DNA of 64,000 nucleotides, taken from the NCBI GenBank assembly GCA_964059195.1, contig CAXKWD010000003.1:18272606-18336605 (forward strand), given 5' to 3'. This document shows positions 12,608 to 23,739 of this stretch, one piece after another. A model generated the notes under the pieces. That model was not told the DNA's origin, ran no database searches, and worked only from the letters and a program-made list of their open reading frames with translations. The stretch comes from Ectobius pallidus (lineage: Eukaryota > Arthropoda > Insecta > Blattodea > Ectobiidae). Within the stretch, counting starts at the first letter, position 1, and each line of letters opens with the position of its first letter. A program made the translations under genes and the position numbers.

Positions 12608-13060
12608 CTAAATACCTTTACTACAAGTATTAATTGAATGAAGGTCTTTATTTAGAGTGCTGCTGGGTAAGTTTTTTAGGGTATAATTACCTAATTCAAA
12701 AATGTTTAAATCCACAACAGTATTCATTTTTAAAGGTATAAAAAGTGGTGTGCAATATTCTTTACGAGATACATTAGACAGAATTTGAATAGTTTTCTTC
12801 TGTAGTTTCAAGACATCTTTAACTTTATTGGCATTTCCCCCCAAAAAGTAAGCCTTATTTTACTATAGATTGAAAAAAAAGCAAAATAGCTAATCCTTAT
12901 ATAGTTGTAACAGGCTTTAAGTTGGGTCAACAGATATATGACTCTGGATAAAAGTTTCATAATAAACTTTATGTGTGGACTCCATGTTAATTGCCTATCT
13001 ACATAAATCCCAAGAAATTTAGCCTTACAATGATATTGCAGTCTGGATCATTATCGAAGG
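12608..13060 (-). pseudogene. LINE reverse transcriptase C-terminal fragment
   Basis: Minus-strand frames give KFLGIYVDRQLTWSPHI (near 13030) and, after at least one frameshift, LKLQKKTIQILSNVSRKEYC followed by TPLFIPLKMNTV and FELGNYTLK (12844-12608). Both are characteristic of the RT thumb and C-terminal tail of Jockey/CR1-type LINEs. Catalytic motifs lie outside the fragment. It is an old, inactive copy. Confidence 0.65.
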
Positions 13061-13688
13061 GTCTTAAACTAAAAATTGCATTCAAGTACAATTATAGAAT
13101 GATGTAAATACACAATTTCAATTACAGTATTATACAGTAAGTAGCAATTACCTGTTAGTCTTCTAGCCCTTCAGGAACCTAGGTAATCAGAATCTTCATT
13201 TTGAAGACTTGCACCACACACTTAAAAAAGTTCATACTTGCGACCACACTATCGTGTTTTTAGTTAACTCAATGTTTAAAGTATTTAATGCATTTTGAGA
13301 ACCGAACCGCGTTTTTTATTACTTTCATACGGCGAAAAAAGTTAATGGCGATTAAAATTCCCTCTTTTTTTTTTTTGTACACTGAATGTGCTTCTGGACG
13401 TGCCTGCCATCTATCAATCCTCGATGGAAATCTGCCCACCCTAAAAAACTGCGCGAAATTAGAATCGTAGTATGAAAATAATTTTTTAAAATATCCATTG
13501 CAAAACCGTGTACATATATTTAAGTGCTTGTTGTTTATTAATAATAACATCTATGATTTCTGTGTGCATAAAACTCAATTCAGGGACCCCTGAATAAAAA
13601 TAATATTCAACATTAGCGTTCTATGGTTGCTTTAGGTTGGCAGCAACCTCTCACAAACACTCAGCCAAATACCTGTGTTCGTGTTCAG

Positions 13689-13696
13689 TGACGTCA
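13689..13696. promoter_or_regulatory. CRE-type palindrome TGACGTCA
   Basis: An exact full CREB/ATF consensus site lies 115 bp upstream of the exon 1a start codon. One such 8-mer can occur by chance in a 64-kb window, but its position in the presumed proximal promoter makes it worth recording. Confidence 0.4.
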
Positions 13697-13710
13697 TTTG
13701 TAAATGTACA

Positions 13711-13776
13711 ATGGCTGTTGTGAGTAAATTTGTTGTGCATTGTGGCTCGTGGATTTGCAGTGTTTGTGTTAATTAG
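13711..13776 (+). other. Upstream ORF (21 codons) before kinesin exon 1a
   Basis: An ATG at 13711 opens a 21-codon frame ending at TAG 13774-13776, entirely before the kinesin start at 13811. A second minimal uORF (ATG GAT TGA) sits at 13790-13798. If the transcript starts upstream of 13711, both would be expected to reduce initiation at the main ATG. The transcript start is not known. Confidence 0.35.
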
Positions 13777-13810
13777 TGAGTGGTAGTAAATGGATTGAAC
13801 TGTACATAAA

Positions 13811-13857
13811 ATGGCATCCGTTAAAGTGGCTGTTCGAGTTCGACCCTTCAACCAGAG
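13811..13857 (+). CDS. Klp98A: Kinesin-3 (KIF16B/Klp98A-like), first coding exon, version a
   Basis: The ATG at 13811 encodes MASVKVAVRVRPFNQ plus the first two bases of an Arg codon, then a GTAAGG donor. This is the N-terminal strand of the kinesin motor domain, whose RVRP motif contacts the ATP adenine. Joined in phase to exon 2 at 28713 it continues ERDMNAKLIIQMDGKKTR, which matches the KIF16B/Klp98A branch of kinesin-3 better than KIF1 or KIF13. Members of that branch are plus-end microtubule motors that carry early endosomes through a C-terminal PX domain; that domain lies outside the exons seen here. The start is supported by homology and by the leader upstream. The exon is only 47 coding bases, so the family call rests on two short exons together. 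Confidence 0.85.
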
Positions 13858-14191
13858 GTAAGGGAGGCATTGACATTTCTCATTACAGTCTCACGCTGTC
13901 ATTTTTTTCATTACCGTACAAATATTGCCAATTTTATGTTAAATTTATTTTAATAGACACTTAACGTGTTAATTACTCTAGAAATAATACAAATTAGAGA
14001 ATAGGGTTGGTAGTCGTGGTAGGTGTCGGCTTTTGCTTTTATGTCAAAGAGAGAAAAAAAAAAAGATTAATGAGGCGTGCCGACTATAAAATATTGTTGG
14101 TAATGTTCTTTCATAATAAAATACAGTAGTATTCGCATGGTATTGTGCATGTGCTAAGTAGTGAGGGTGTTTATATGCACTTCAGACGAAA

Positions 14192-14238
14192 ATGCCTACA
14201 GTTACGGCGGTGGTTCGTGTTCGACCCTTCACTCAGAA
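14192..14238 (+). CDS. Klp98A: Kinesin-3 (KIF16B/Klp98A-like), alternative first coding exon, version b
   Basis: Exactly 381 bp downstream of exon 1a a second 47-base coding exon encodes MPTVTAVVRVRPFTQ, also ending two bases into a codon before a GTATGT donor. It can therefore join exon 2 in the same frame, completing a Lys codon in place of Arg. DNA similarity to exon 1a is strong over the RVRPF segment, so it arose by tandem duplication. RVRP is kept, while the preceding strand has changed (K to T, A-V shift). A CACTTCAG just before 14185 could act as a splice acceptor, so it may be a spliced alternative exon or have its own promoter. It could also be a decaying duplicate, although ATG, reading frame and donor are all intact. 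Confidence 0.65.
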
Positions 14239-14526
14239 GTATGTACATAATTTTGGTTTTGTTTAGCAGATAAGCCCACACTTTTGTGCTGTTAATGATA
14301 ATTTGTTGCTGTACTATAAGAACCCCTAAGCAACAAATTGATTTTAGTCTTGACGTACTTAATAGCCTATTTAGGAGTATTTTCTCTCACTTAAAGTAGG
14401 CCTACAGTACCGGTAATGTTCATTTTATAACGTGTAACATTATAAATACACCTAGGCCGACATGAATCTATGTAAACAGATTTAGGAATGAACATTTATT
14501 TTTATAACACATGTAGGTAAAATGTA

Positions 14527-14979
14527 CAGTGCGTCTCAGTCAGATTGCACCCTTTGTGCGTTGAGTTCCCCCCAGATGACGCTCCTATCCCCGGTATGCG
14601 GCAAAGGAACTGCCCGGCAGTTGACTAACTCGTCCGTGCTTGACAATGAAAATAACGAAAATAGGCACCTACCTTGTTACAGGAGATGCTGGAATAGTCT
14701 TCCTACATACACACATTTTTGGCATCGTGATAGGAAATTCCGATTAACATGCATTAATTGCTCTTCTGTTGAGTTTATCTCTATCCTAAAATGAAAATCT
14801 AATAAAGCATATTTAAGTTATCATGCTTACAAACACAGAGGCAGACTGACGGACAGACATAATAGGACGAAGTCAGTCAGCTGCCGGACAGTTCCTGTTC
14901 CATATACCGGGGATAGGAGCATCATCTGGGGGGAACTCAATGCGCGGCGTGGCGGGTGCAATCTGACTGAGACGCACTG
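14527..14979. mobile_element. Tc1/mariner-like MITE with TA target site
   Basis: Termini CAGTGCGTCTCAGTCAGATT and its inverted copy are flanked by TA on both sides (14525-14526 and 14980-14981). The inverted repeats extend roughly 115 bp inward and include a CCCCAGATGA block and a CCGGGGATAGGAGC-type block. A TA duplication with CAGT-type ends fits Tc1/mariner. No transposase frame is present. The open frame at 14522-14794 lies wholly within the inverted repeat and is not a gene. Confidence 0.75.
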
Positions 14980-15360
14980 TACATCTACATAGATAACTTA
15001 CTAGGGGCTTGAGCCTGTTCCAGGTCTGTAGCATTTAGCCTTTATGTGCATACTTATATGAGACTCAAGGACATATTTAAGGGGTGTCCTAGGGGTCCGG
15101 ACCCCCCAAATATGAGATTTTTAAAGCATTAGTTATAAAATAATTTTTATGTCACCTAGGAAGGGAAGATATAAGTAATTTATGGTTAATCAGTTTAGGA
15201 CCCCCACTTCCGAAACTTCATACCTATAGATTCACAGGTGTGTGAAATAACTGCCGTTGGATCAAAATCAGGCACACTGGGAAACTATACCTGGCATTGG
15301 TTACAGGCCTAAATAGGAGGTAGGAGTAGCTATGGATCATATATGGGCAACGTTCGGCCC

Positions 15361-16346
15361 GCGGGCCGGATGTGGCCCGTTCCAACTTTTGACTTGGACG
15401 TGTAAAAAGATGATTTACTAATCCTACAATGCAACAAAACTTCTGTTCTAAGTCCACTCGATTGCAGAACGCCATGGATGTGGTAATAAAGACCATTAAT
15501 ATTATTTGATCCCGTGCGTTTAACCATTGCCAGTTCAAAGAATTTTTGGATGATCTCTCTTCGGAACATGGTGACATGACATATTGTTACGAAGTAAGAT
15601 GGTTGAGCTAAGACAAAATGCTGAAAAGATTTTACGATCTTAGACAGGAAATAGCTGATTTTATGGAAGTCAAGAAAAACCTTTGCCTGAAGTCAGTGAT
15701 CAGAAATGGTTATGTGATTTAGCATTTCTAATTGATTGAGTTGAATTTGAAGCTTCAAGTTGGTAAACGAATTGTACAGCCATTTGAAAGAAATCCACAA
15801 CAAAATTCGCTTGTGGGAAACACAAATGCGGTCTGGAAGCTGTTATCATTTTTCAACACTATCCAGTCACGAAAATATTGATTACACTCAATATGCTGAA
15901 GAACTGAAATCACTCTCGGGGCAATTTTTTAATAGATTTCAGACTTCAAAAACTTGGATACCGTAGCTGCTTTAATTTTTTTGCTACTCCGATGAAAAGT
16001 GACGTCAAGAAGACTCTGACACACCTGCAAATGGAGTTGATCGAGCTTCAGGAAGACACACATTTAAAGTCAAAATTTGAAGACTTGGAGCTAAGTGATT
16101 TCTACGGAACATACCTTGTCGAAGAAAAGTACCCACAGCTGAAAGCATTTGGAAGTACTTATAAATGTGAACAGTTTTTTTCTTATCTACTCTTATACAA
16201 TTCAACGGCCCTAAATAGCGTGCTTGCTCGCCCGCTTCGTGAGACATCGGGTATACTCGGCGATGTTCGTCTCTCGCAATGTAAACTTTCACGAGAGAAC
16301 AAAATTAGGAAAACCATTTCTTTATTTTATAAGGCCTACGTGAAAT
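15361..16346 (+). pseudogene. Decayed hAT (Charlie/GTF2IRD2-like) transposase
   Basis: The left end has the GGCCCGCGGGCCGGATGTGG palindromic block typical of one hAT group. Frameshifted and stop-containing segments then follow in order: VVIKTINIIRSRAFNHCQF and LDDLSSEHGDMTYCYEVRWL near 15479-15610, KMLKRFYDLRQEIADFMEV near 15617-15673, VNELYSHLKEIHNKIRLWE (15763 on), and LTHLQMELIELQEDTHLKSK with FGSTYKCEQFFS (16010-16180). The last is the hAT C-terminal dimerisation motif. This matches transposases that gave rise to vertebrate GTF2IRD2-type genes. The copy is broken in several places, lacks a recognisable right terminus and is inactive. Confidence 0.75.
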
Positions 16347-16899
16347 GAACACAATGAACAAATATTCTGATTTTATTTTTACTTACAATTTTCATAGCTC
16401 TGAACCACAAACATTTTTAATACGCTGTCAGTATAAATTTCTTAAAAATCCTGGAGTCAATTAATAATGGCGGGCGAAACCGCGGGGACATACTGTAAAA
16501 TATTGATGGTTTAACGCTTGAAATATCGCTGATAATAAAGATCAAAAAACAAACCATTCCTTCCCTTGAAACATTACATAATTTCCTAAAATTGCACAGA
16601 ATTAATGAAATAAAATTCTCATCATATTCATCTGTCAACAAACAGCTGAGAAACAATAGGTATTATCAATGTTTAGGTGGCCTTGGGACTGCATAAAACT
16701 TACGATATAATTAATATCTGTAATCTACATACTGATAGGAACGTATTTTGAAGGAAAAAGCGTAAGATATCCAGATAAGGAAGCATTAAAAAATGGTTGA
16801 CCATAATGCCTGCGTTCCTTCCAAGAGGCCAAGATTAAATAGGCCAATTGGGGAATCGATTATAGAACAGAATGAAAAAGATCTGCAGATACTGGCCTG

Positions 16900-17166
16900 C
16901 CATTTAAACTTACAAGAAGGCAGTTTCCTGTAAGGGTAGCCTTAGCAATGACAATTAATAAGTCCCAAGGACAGACTTTAGATAAGGTCGGGATTTATTT
17001 GCCTGAACCAGTGTTTATGCACGGACAACTATATGTAGCATTTTCGAGAGTGGGGCGTTCAGAGGATGTAAGAGTTAAGGTGGAAAACACATCAGAACAG
17101 GGGAAGTTACTCGACTATTCTGATGAACTTTTCACAAAAAATGTAGTATACGATGATATATTTTAA
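16900..17166 (+). pseudogene. Helitron Rep/helicase, C-terminal PIF1-like fragment
   Basis: The frame reads [17 protein letters not shown] then [18 protein letters not shown] and [19 protein letters not shown]. These are the last conserved motifs of the PIF1-type SF1 helicase carried by Helitron rolling-circle transposons. It stops at 17166, and a typical Helitron 3' end follows 123 bp later, consistent with the normal position of the helicase C-terminus. Rep and the earlier helicase motifs are absent upstream. It is a 5'-truncated remnant of an autonomous element. Confidence 0.85.
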
Positions 17167-17263
17167 ATAAAAATTGATGAAGCCAGCGCTGACTTTTGTA
17201 AATGTATTGTCAGTGCCTTCAGGATTGTAGACCTGTAATTTTCGTATTTAAGCATCATTTTAA

Positions 17264-17292
17264 CCGTGGCAAAGTCACGGGCTATTCCCTAG
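17264..17292 (+). repeat. Helitron 3' terminus: hairpin plus CTAG
   Basis: CCGTG (17264-17268), a seven-base loop and CACGG (17276-17280) form a hairpin. Eight bases later comes CTAG (17289-17292), followed by T. This is the canonical Helitron 3' structure, with insertion between A and T, and belongs to the helicase fragment just upstream. Confidence 0.8.
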
Positions 17293-17293
17293 T

Positions 17294-18673
17294 ATGTGAC
17301 ATACCGATAACACATATCTTAATGACATACCAGTACATTAAAGAATTGATTTCCATTCAAATACTGATACTGTTGTTGTGATTTCAGCTATCTAGGCTAG
17401 CTTTATTAGAAATATTGTATGCAGAAAAGTCTTCAAACCTTGAAAGCAGCAATTCGAACTGCTCAATAAACAACCTGTATTGCATCGTGCCACTCTAGTC
17501 CATTGCAATAGTTGGAAGTATCAAAAGCACACATACCCACTCCATGATCCCTTATTCCGTAAATCTTACATCAGCTTCTTGTGGTAGGCTATTCTCTGGC
17601 ATTTCTCCTTGGGATAGTGAATATTTTGACGTAAAAATGCTGTTCACATCTTGTCTCATCCATTCTGCATGGCGACTGACTCGTAACTAAATTACCATCA
17701 CCTCTGTCCTTATAACCATGCTACCAAACGATGTGTCCATATACTAGAGATGCCACACTCTCCCACGACTTATGCTCTATCTCTTGTATTGAGAAATCAT
17801 TAGGCTACTCTTAAAAGTTTTTGCAACTGCTCAGTCTCATGTGTTTATTATAGTCACAAGTCTTCCTAGCACTTTACCATGACCTTCACTCCACGTGTGC
17901 ATACATCTTGTCATTGGGACTGATAACAACTTATGTTGTAGTTTCACTGAATATAAATATTTTGCTGTTTGTAAACTTTGTTACATGTCATTTTAATGCG
18001 TGCAAATAATATGCATCTGTGAGGTAACGTAACTGGGTAGATAAGCTTAGTTTGTGACAGTAATTGTTGCATTATGCATGATGCGTTGTAAAAAGTTCAT
18101 GAGAAAGATTAATTAAAACACGATTGTGTTAGTTACATAGATTGGAGAAAGGGTTATAAGGATGTAATTAACATGTGTGTTAGGTGAAAACAGGTGTTCA
18201 CAATTATATTATCAGCAATGTAAATTCACTTTTTAAGGATATACCAGTAGGCTATTTCATATTCTTTAAGGTGATAGATACTGTAAGCGGGCTTAGTAAT
18301 GTGCACATGATTTATATTTATTTTCGAGGTCTGTATAGCTCTACTTGTAACAACTTGGTATGTACCGGTAATTGTAGAAGGTACTGCACTCCAATTATAT
18401 AACTCATCCTTAAGTACGGAGTACCAGGGGCATATCCAAGATTTTATTTCGGGAGTTGCTGTTATTAGTCTAACATACTACTATCACAATCTTGCAGAAC
18501 TCTATATACAAAAATTTGAAAATACTCACACTGCCCTTCTTATATATCTATGAAAATATTACATTTGCAATTATAATAAATTATAAAAAGGATAAAAATC
18601 TAAGAAATTGTTGCGAGGTTCTTTAGGCAACAAGTGTGTAGAAATTCTTGCAAAGGACCTATACAATCACTTA
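17294..18673. other. No gene recognised (intron 1)
   Basis: 1.4 kb of intronic AT-rich sequence. No transposon protein, tRNA-like unit or inverted repeat was picked out. Confidence 0.4.
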
Positions 18674-18681
18674 CCTGATAC

Positions 18682-18934
18682 CAGGGCTGCCACATCTCGG
18701 GGTCGGGCTCAGGACCATGTACTGGGCCCCTCACTGACAGTCGACCATCCTCATTCAGTGCTCATTTCCCTTTTCTGTGGAGCTTCTTTCTCGTTATTTG
18801 TGTAACAGAACATTTTGTCAAACTTTTTGAGTTTTCCACAAAATTATATCACATCACCAGGACCCAGTCGGGCCCCTTTGGGGCCTGGGCTCGGATCCCT
18901 TGGGTCCGGCAGCTCCCCCCATGTGGTGGCCCTG
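18682..18934. mobile_element. Short hAT-like MITE with 8-bp TSD
   Basis: Ends CAGGGCTGCCACAT and its imperfect inverse (ATGTGGTGGCCCTG) are flanked by CCTGATAC (18674-18681) and CCTGATGC (18935-18942), a direct repeat matching at 7 of 8 positions. The interior is unusually GC-rich for this window. There is no coding potential. Confidence 0.65.
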
Positions 18935-19372
18935 CCTGATGCACTGAAAAACATGACAAATAAAAAAATTAAGCTAAGAAGTATAAATTCTTTTCTAGTA
19001 GAAAATGTCCTTTACACAATAGATATTATTTTAAAAAAGCTTAAAATACAGAGAGGACTAAATTATAAGATAAGTAGGCTATTTTCAGTAAATTATACCA
19101 ATTTATTAATTTTTAATATAAGTTTATAACCTACAAATTACATACATTTGTGTAACTAAAATTTATTTTGTTCAATACATATACTCGACAAGGCCTTGTA
19201 AACCTTTTACATTTGGCTAATAAATCTTGAAATTATATTGAACCTTCACTCGTTAAAATAACATTACAATCCATTACTGAAACATTAATTAGTTTTTTAG
19301 TGCTTTAAGCTCTACAGTCAGCAGACATAGCAATGTGCATGCCTCTCAGTATACTGCCAGTTTGTGATAAAT

Positions 19373-19445
19373 AGGCTAATAGCTTAGTGGTAGCAAGCTA
19401 GACTGGGGTGCAAAAGGTCCCGGATTCGATTCCCGGTGTAGTCAT
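19373..19445 (+). repeat. tRNA-derived SINE head
   Basis: An A-box-like TAGCTTAGTGGTAGCAAG and a B box GGATTCGATTCC at 19431 have tRNA-like spacing. They are followed by unrelated AT-rich sequence. The cloverleaf does not close at the acceptor, so this is a SINE head and not a tRNA gene. Confidence 0.55.
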
Positions 19446-19778
19446 TTCATAGGGATTAGTGATCTATTTCTTTTGTTGTTGTTTGTTTTCTTTTCCCTCT
19501 CTTTGATGTTTTTTTTTCTCCTTATGTAAGCTATGCTTATTGTAATCCTAACTGTAAGTTATACTTTTATAATTCTAACTGTAATTTTTATTCTGCCACC
19601 GGGCATTTGCCCATTTGCAGAAGTGAAATATATACAATAATGAGCTGGATAACCAGATTCTAAAACAAACCAATACCAGGACATCGTACTGAAAAATGTA
19701 ATATTCCAGCTTTTCATTGTGTTCTTCATTTCAGAATATTATTCTTTATGAATAAAGCATTCCAATTGTTACAGCAAC

Positions 19779-19850
19779 AGCAACAACAATAATAATAATA
19801 ATAATAATAATGATGATAAATAATAATAATAATAAATAATAATAATAATT
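19779..19850. repeat. CAA/TAA trinucleotide microsatellite
   Basis: A run of CAA followed by interrupted TAA units. Confidence 0.9.
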
Positions 19851-20177
19851 CCAATTCATGTAGGCCTAACAAAATTGCAAGTTATTTTAACCTCATGTTT
19901 ATTTTTTTTTGTAAGAAAAAAAGTTTATAGTTAATAATGGTGAGTTCCATGAGAAAGGCTGCAGAGATGACAGCCGTTAAAGCTGGATATTTTAGATCCT
20001 TTGACTCAGCTTTTACCCTGTGAAACCGTAATCAGCACCAAGAAAACTTCAAATCTTATGTAATGCTTACGGTATGTAATGTCCATAAAACTTAGTTCAG
20101 TAGTTTTTGACTGATCAAGGAAACGATTCTGAACAAAGTAGCTGCAGGAAAAGAGCGTTAAATGTATATAAAATTAA

Positions 20178-20826
20178 CTAGCTTAAAAGGCCCGGCGTCA
20201 CTTGGGTTTTGTATTTTGACATTCAAAATTAACTTTTGAAGGACTTTCGATTTTCAAACTCTAGGTTCTTAAATAGGTATGTAGAATTTGAAATGAGGAA
20301 GAACGACTTATCACACTCAGACTATTTCCTCAGAAAACTCTTGATATAGCTTTTTATGGCTCATAGAGGATGTAAAATTTTGCATCCCATTGCTTCTACA
20401 CACCATGGTTCAAATAAGAAGAAACAGAATTCCCGGTAACATAAAATTGTACTGTCTTTACAGAATATTTTATTTCTCATTCTCATGTCACCAAACAACA
20501 GCGTCTCTAATTTCTCAACGTCCCGTATCATTTATTTCCAAAGATACCTGTAAACACTGCCAACAATACACTGTTGTCATGAGAACTGTACCGTACATGG
20601 AATGTGTTTTGGATTTGATAATTCTGTGTAAAAAGGTATTAATTATCCTCAAAAACATTTGGTTTTTGGCATTTAAAATAAAAAAAATTCAAAATCCTTT
20701 CTTAGCGAACACTGTCAAAATTCCAAGTCTCTACCTATTATAGCTTAGGCTGTATGTTGATTCTCTGTCAGTCATTCATTCATTCTTTCATTCATTCAGT
20801 CAGGACAAAGCCTTACATATTAGAGA
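20178..20826 (-). mobile_element. Non-autonomous Helitron, family 2
   Basis: Read on the minus strand, the element runs from TC (complement of 20825-20826, after a target A) to CTAG (complement of 20178-20181, before a target T). The terminal block near CTAG is AAAAGGCCCGGCG on the + strand. Its 5' half, including CAGTCAGGACAAAGCCTT, is shared with the right half of the element at 39638-40227. The interior frames are not protein-like. Confidence 0.6.
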
Positions 20827-21871
20827 TGACCAGGTGCACCGGCAGTAGTTTTTTAGTCTATACAAATAATGACTGCAAACTTTTATGGACATTAATTTCC
20901 AAAATGAGGTGCCCCAACATGAAGAGGAAGTATAAAAATTAGTTGCTGAATGTTGAAGATCTGGAACTCTTTGAAATAGGTTCCCTTCAATTAAACTGGC
21001 TTACTAATTAGGTGGAGGAGATACCAAACTTGTCAAGGAAGTAGAGCATAGCAGCTGTTTCAAACCGCTGCTTTTCCTCTTGTTTTACGACATTGTTAGT
21101 TAAGTCTTGCTGTAATTTGACTCTACGTCTTTCTCTTATTTTACTAGAAAATTATCCTTAGTTTAATTTGCATGCTAATGAAAAATAGTGTTTTAGTGGT
21201 CAGATAGATAATGTGGTCAATTACTTGTTGCTGTGGGGTATACTGGTGAGCTATTCTAATGAGGATTTTCAGGCTACCAATAGTAGTGTACTCCTAATAG
21301 TGGGTTCTCTATCCTCTAGGGCGTTGAATTCCAATTGGTGGTTCGCAGGCACTTAGAGGGCCATGGCATTATTCAGATCTCTCTGAGGAGGAGAACACTG
21401 TTTGCAACTAACACACGTAGGATGAAGTTGCTTATAATGGCTCATTTGAATTATTTTTAATATTTTACACTTAATCAGTTTTGGGTGAAATTATTTTCAG
21501 AGTATAAGGAAATAGGTAAAAAGGCGTTGAAACTTCTAATTGCGTTTATTAACATTTATTTTGGTGAATAAACATTTTCTAAATGGTACTTTGTTTCCTC
21601 GAAAACAAACATACCTTTCACCTTTCTGTTAAACCTGTTTCAAAGCTAAAAATATCAAATATTGAACCTGATGTCAACAGAATTGTACCATGACATCTAG
21701 ATTCTGGTTAATTAATATTAATTTTAATTTCTTCCTGTAACACTTACAGGCTGCCTTATGAGAAAGAGTAGCAAACATTGAAATATAGAAGGAAATAAAC
21801 AAATATAAACTTAATACCAACGAACCCGACTATGTATCATACACAATATAAGCAAACACAAGCAAAATAAA

Positions 21872-22090
21872 TTAAATGTATGGTCCATATGCATAGTTTC
21901 GAAATATGGCCAAAGATCTTTTCAATGCTGCCAAACCAATGTCTTCCAGAATGTGTTTTGGAAGGCTAAACTTTTGGCAGACATTGGCCATTATATGAGG
22001 GATGGTTCCTCGAGCCCCTATCATTAAACCCATCACACTGATAAACGTAAGGTTGTATTTTTGTTTGTAAAAATTTACAGTAGGTAATGA
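21872..22090 (-). pseudogene. LINE C-terminal fragment with GARGTI motif
   Basis: The minus-strand frame contains FYKQKYNLTFISVMGLMIGA, RGTIPHIMANVC and LEDIGLAALKRSLAIFRN. This resembles the conserved segment after the RT domain in some LINE polyproteins, where a VGARGTI-type motif precedes an alternating hydrophobic helix. The hAT-like MITE that begins at 22092 interrupts its upstream side. The clade cannot be fixed from this much sequence. Confidence 0.5.
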
Positions 22091-22091
22091 C

Positions 22092-22813
22092 CAGGGCCCG
22101 GATTCTAATGACATGTCATCTTTTTATTGATGCTGCATAAACATTGCCAACTTGTAGATAAATCCTAATAATGGCCTCTAGATTATAGAAATACATTTTT
22201 ATTAGGTCATTTTTTGTCATTTTATGCAATTATATATTTTTAGGGCATTTATTTCATTTTTAGGTCATTATTTTGTCATTTTCGTGTCATTTGCTTCTTT
22301 ATTTAGTCATTTTCATGTATTTACATTGAGTGCATTAACTTTTTTTGTAGTCGCTAGCGGTGCCGTCTTTGAAGTGTTGTTTGTTTAATGAAAGAATGAA
22401 AAATTCGGCGTTAAGTGTTGTCATGTCTCAGTCGGAAATGAGAATCAAAGAAACGCCAAAATTTTGAGTTATATTACTATTGTTATTAGACTGACTTGGC
22501 ACCAGAGTCTGCCACCTGTTTGGATTTGAGAGTGCAAACTACTGTTTACCCACAATAGGATGTGCCAAATTTTGACTCAGTGCCAGTATAAATTTCCGTG
22601 AGAAAAGAACATTCACAACATTACAGTTATTTACAGTTTTTACAATTATGTACAGAGTAGTCTATAACTTTGTGTGTACAATAATAATTTTTTATAAAAC
22701 AATATCAGTTATAAGGTCATTTTTTATAATTATTAAGTCATTTTCTTTAAATTTTAGGGTCATTTTATAGGTCATTTTTCAAACAATTTTAGGTCATCAG
22801 AATCCGGGCCCTA
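22092..22813. mobile_element. hAT-like MITE with exact 8-bp TSD
   Basis: The left end CAGGGCCCGGATTCT and the right end AGAATCCGGGCCCTA are inverted, and GTAATGAC lies directly outside both (22084-22091 and 22814-22821). Many copies of an AGGTCATTTT-type motif cluster near each end, as in hAT transposase-binding subterminal regions. No coding sequence. Confidence 0.85.
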
Positions 22814-23397
22814 GTAATGACTGTATGTAGTGTGCTTAAAACATAATAAATAGTACTTTATGTAAAGTGACTATAACAACATGTTGTTTACGAAACGAGC
22901 AATGGCAAAAAATGACATACCTCTTGAAAGTTACGAAAAATGCAAAATAATGCCACAACAAACTGTCCTTATTTAATAAATTAGGCTAATTCGTGATACA
23001 CATTTGTATGCGAGTCGTCTTTCAATCTTAATATGAAAAAATTAGAAAATCTTCATTGCTTTGCCATAGTAATTACTTTATTCTGAGAGAGCAACTCAAT
23101 TAAAACAAGTTAATTTCTAGAGATGATGCTCAGTGAATCTTCGTCTGATTCCTTGACAGTTTCTTCCCCAGTTTCATAAAAAGTAACCCCCAACTTCATA
23201 TTACACTAACTTCATGAAAAGGACCTCCCCCCCGCAAGAAGTGGAATAACAGTAGGTCTACTCTAAAACTTCTTCCCAAGGAAAACTATAATTATATTCA
23301 ACTCATACGTCTTTCTTTTGATTTATAATTAAAAAGTGTCAGTTGAAAATGTATGTTCAATAAGGCTGCTTTTTCATGATATATGCATAACTGATAG

Positions 23398-23697
23398 GGG
23401 TATGCCGTAGCGTAGTGGTTGAGGCGCTGTGCTAGAAACCGGAAGGTCGCGGGTTCGATTCCCGAAGAGCTCATTGGAGTTTTTCAATTGACCTAATCCT
23501 TCTGGTGGCACTGTGGCCCTGGGGTTGACTCAGCCTCTAACAGAAATGAGTACCAGGAGCAATCCTTGGGGTAAAGGCGGTCAGTGAGTAAGGATGACAA
23601 TCTTATCACTTTCAACGTGCCGATTGTCCAAAATCTGGGAGCCTCAACCTCGTGGGCCTCCATGGCCTGTAGCCTGTAGGGATCACTTTACCTTTTA
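23398..23697 (+). repeat. tRNA-derived SINE, full-length-looking
   Basis: The head has GTAGCGTAGTGGTTGAGG (A box) and GGGTTCGATTCCC (B box). About 220 bp of body follow, ending GGATCACTTTACCTTTT. A second copy of the head, nearly identical through the B box but with a truncated body, lies at 45443-45540, confirming that this is a dispersed family. Confidence 0.8.
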
Positions 23698-23739
23698 TAC
23701 ATATCTGATAACAAAGTGATTACAGAATATATTCTAAAA

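Larger units (their letters stand above)
13061..13810 (+). promoter_or_regulatory. Presumed promoter and 5' UTR of the kinesin gene
   Basis: This is the stretch immediately upstream of the first coding exon. It is less AT-rich close to the exon and contains a palindromic TGACGTCA at 13689-13696 plus short upstream ORFs. No TATA box at a convincing distance could be picked out. The transcription start is unknown; assigning this block as promoter plus leader is an inference from position. Confidence 0.4.

Noticed and set aside
14522..14794. 90-codon ORF, Cys-rich
   Set aside because: It coincides with the inverted repeat of the TA-flanked MITE; the opposite arm encodes the mirror of the same sequence.
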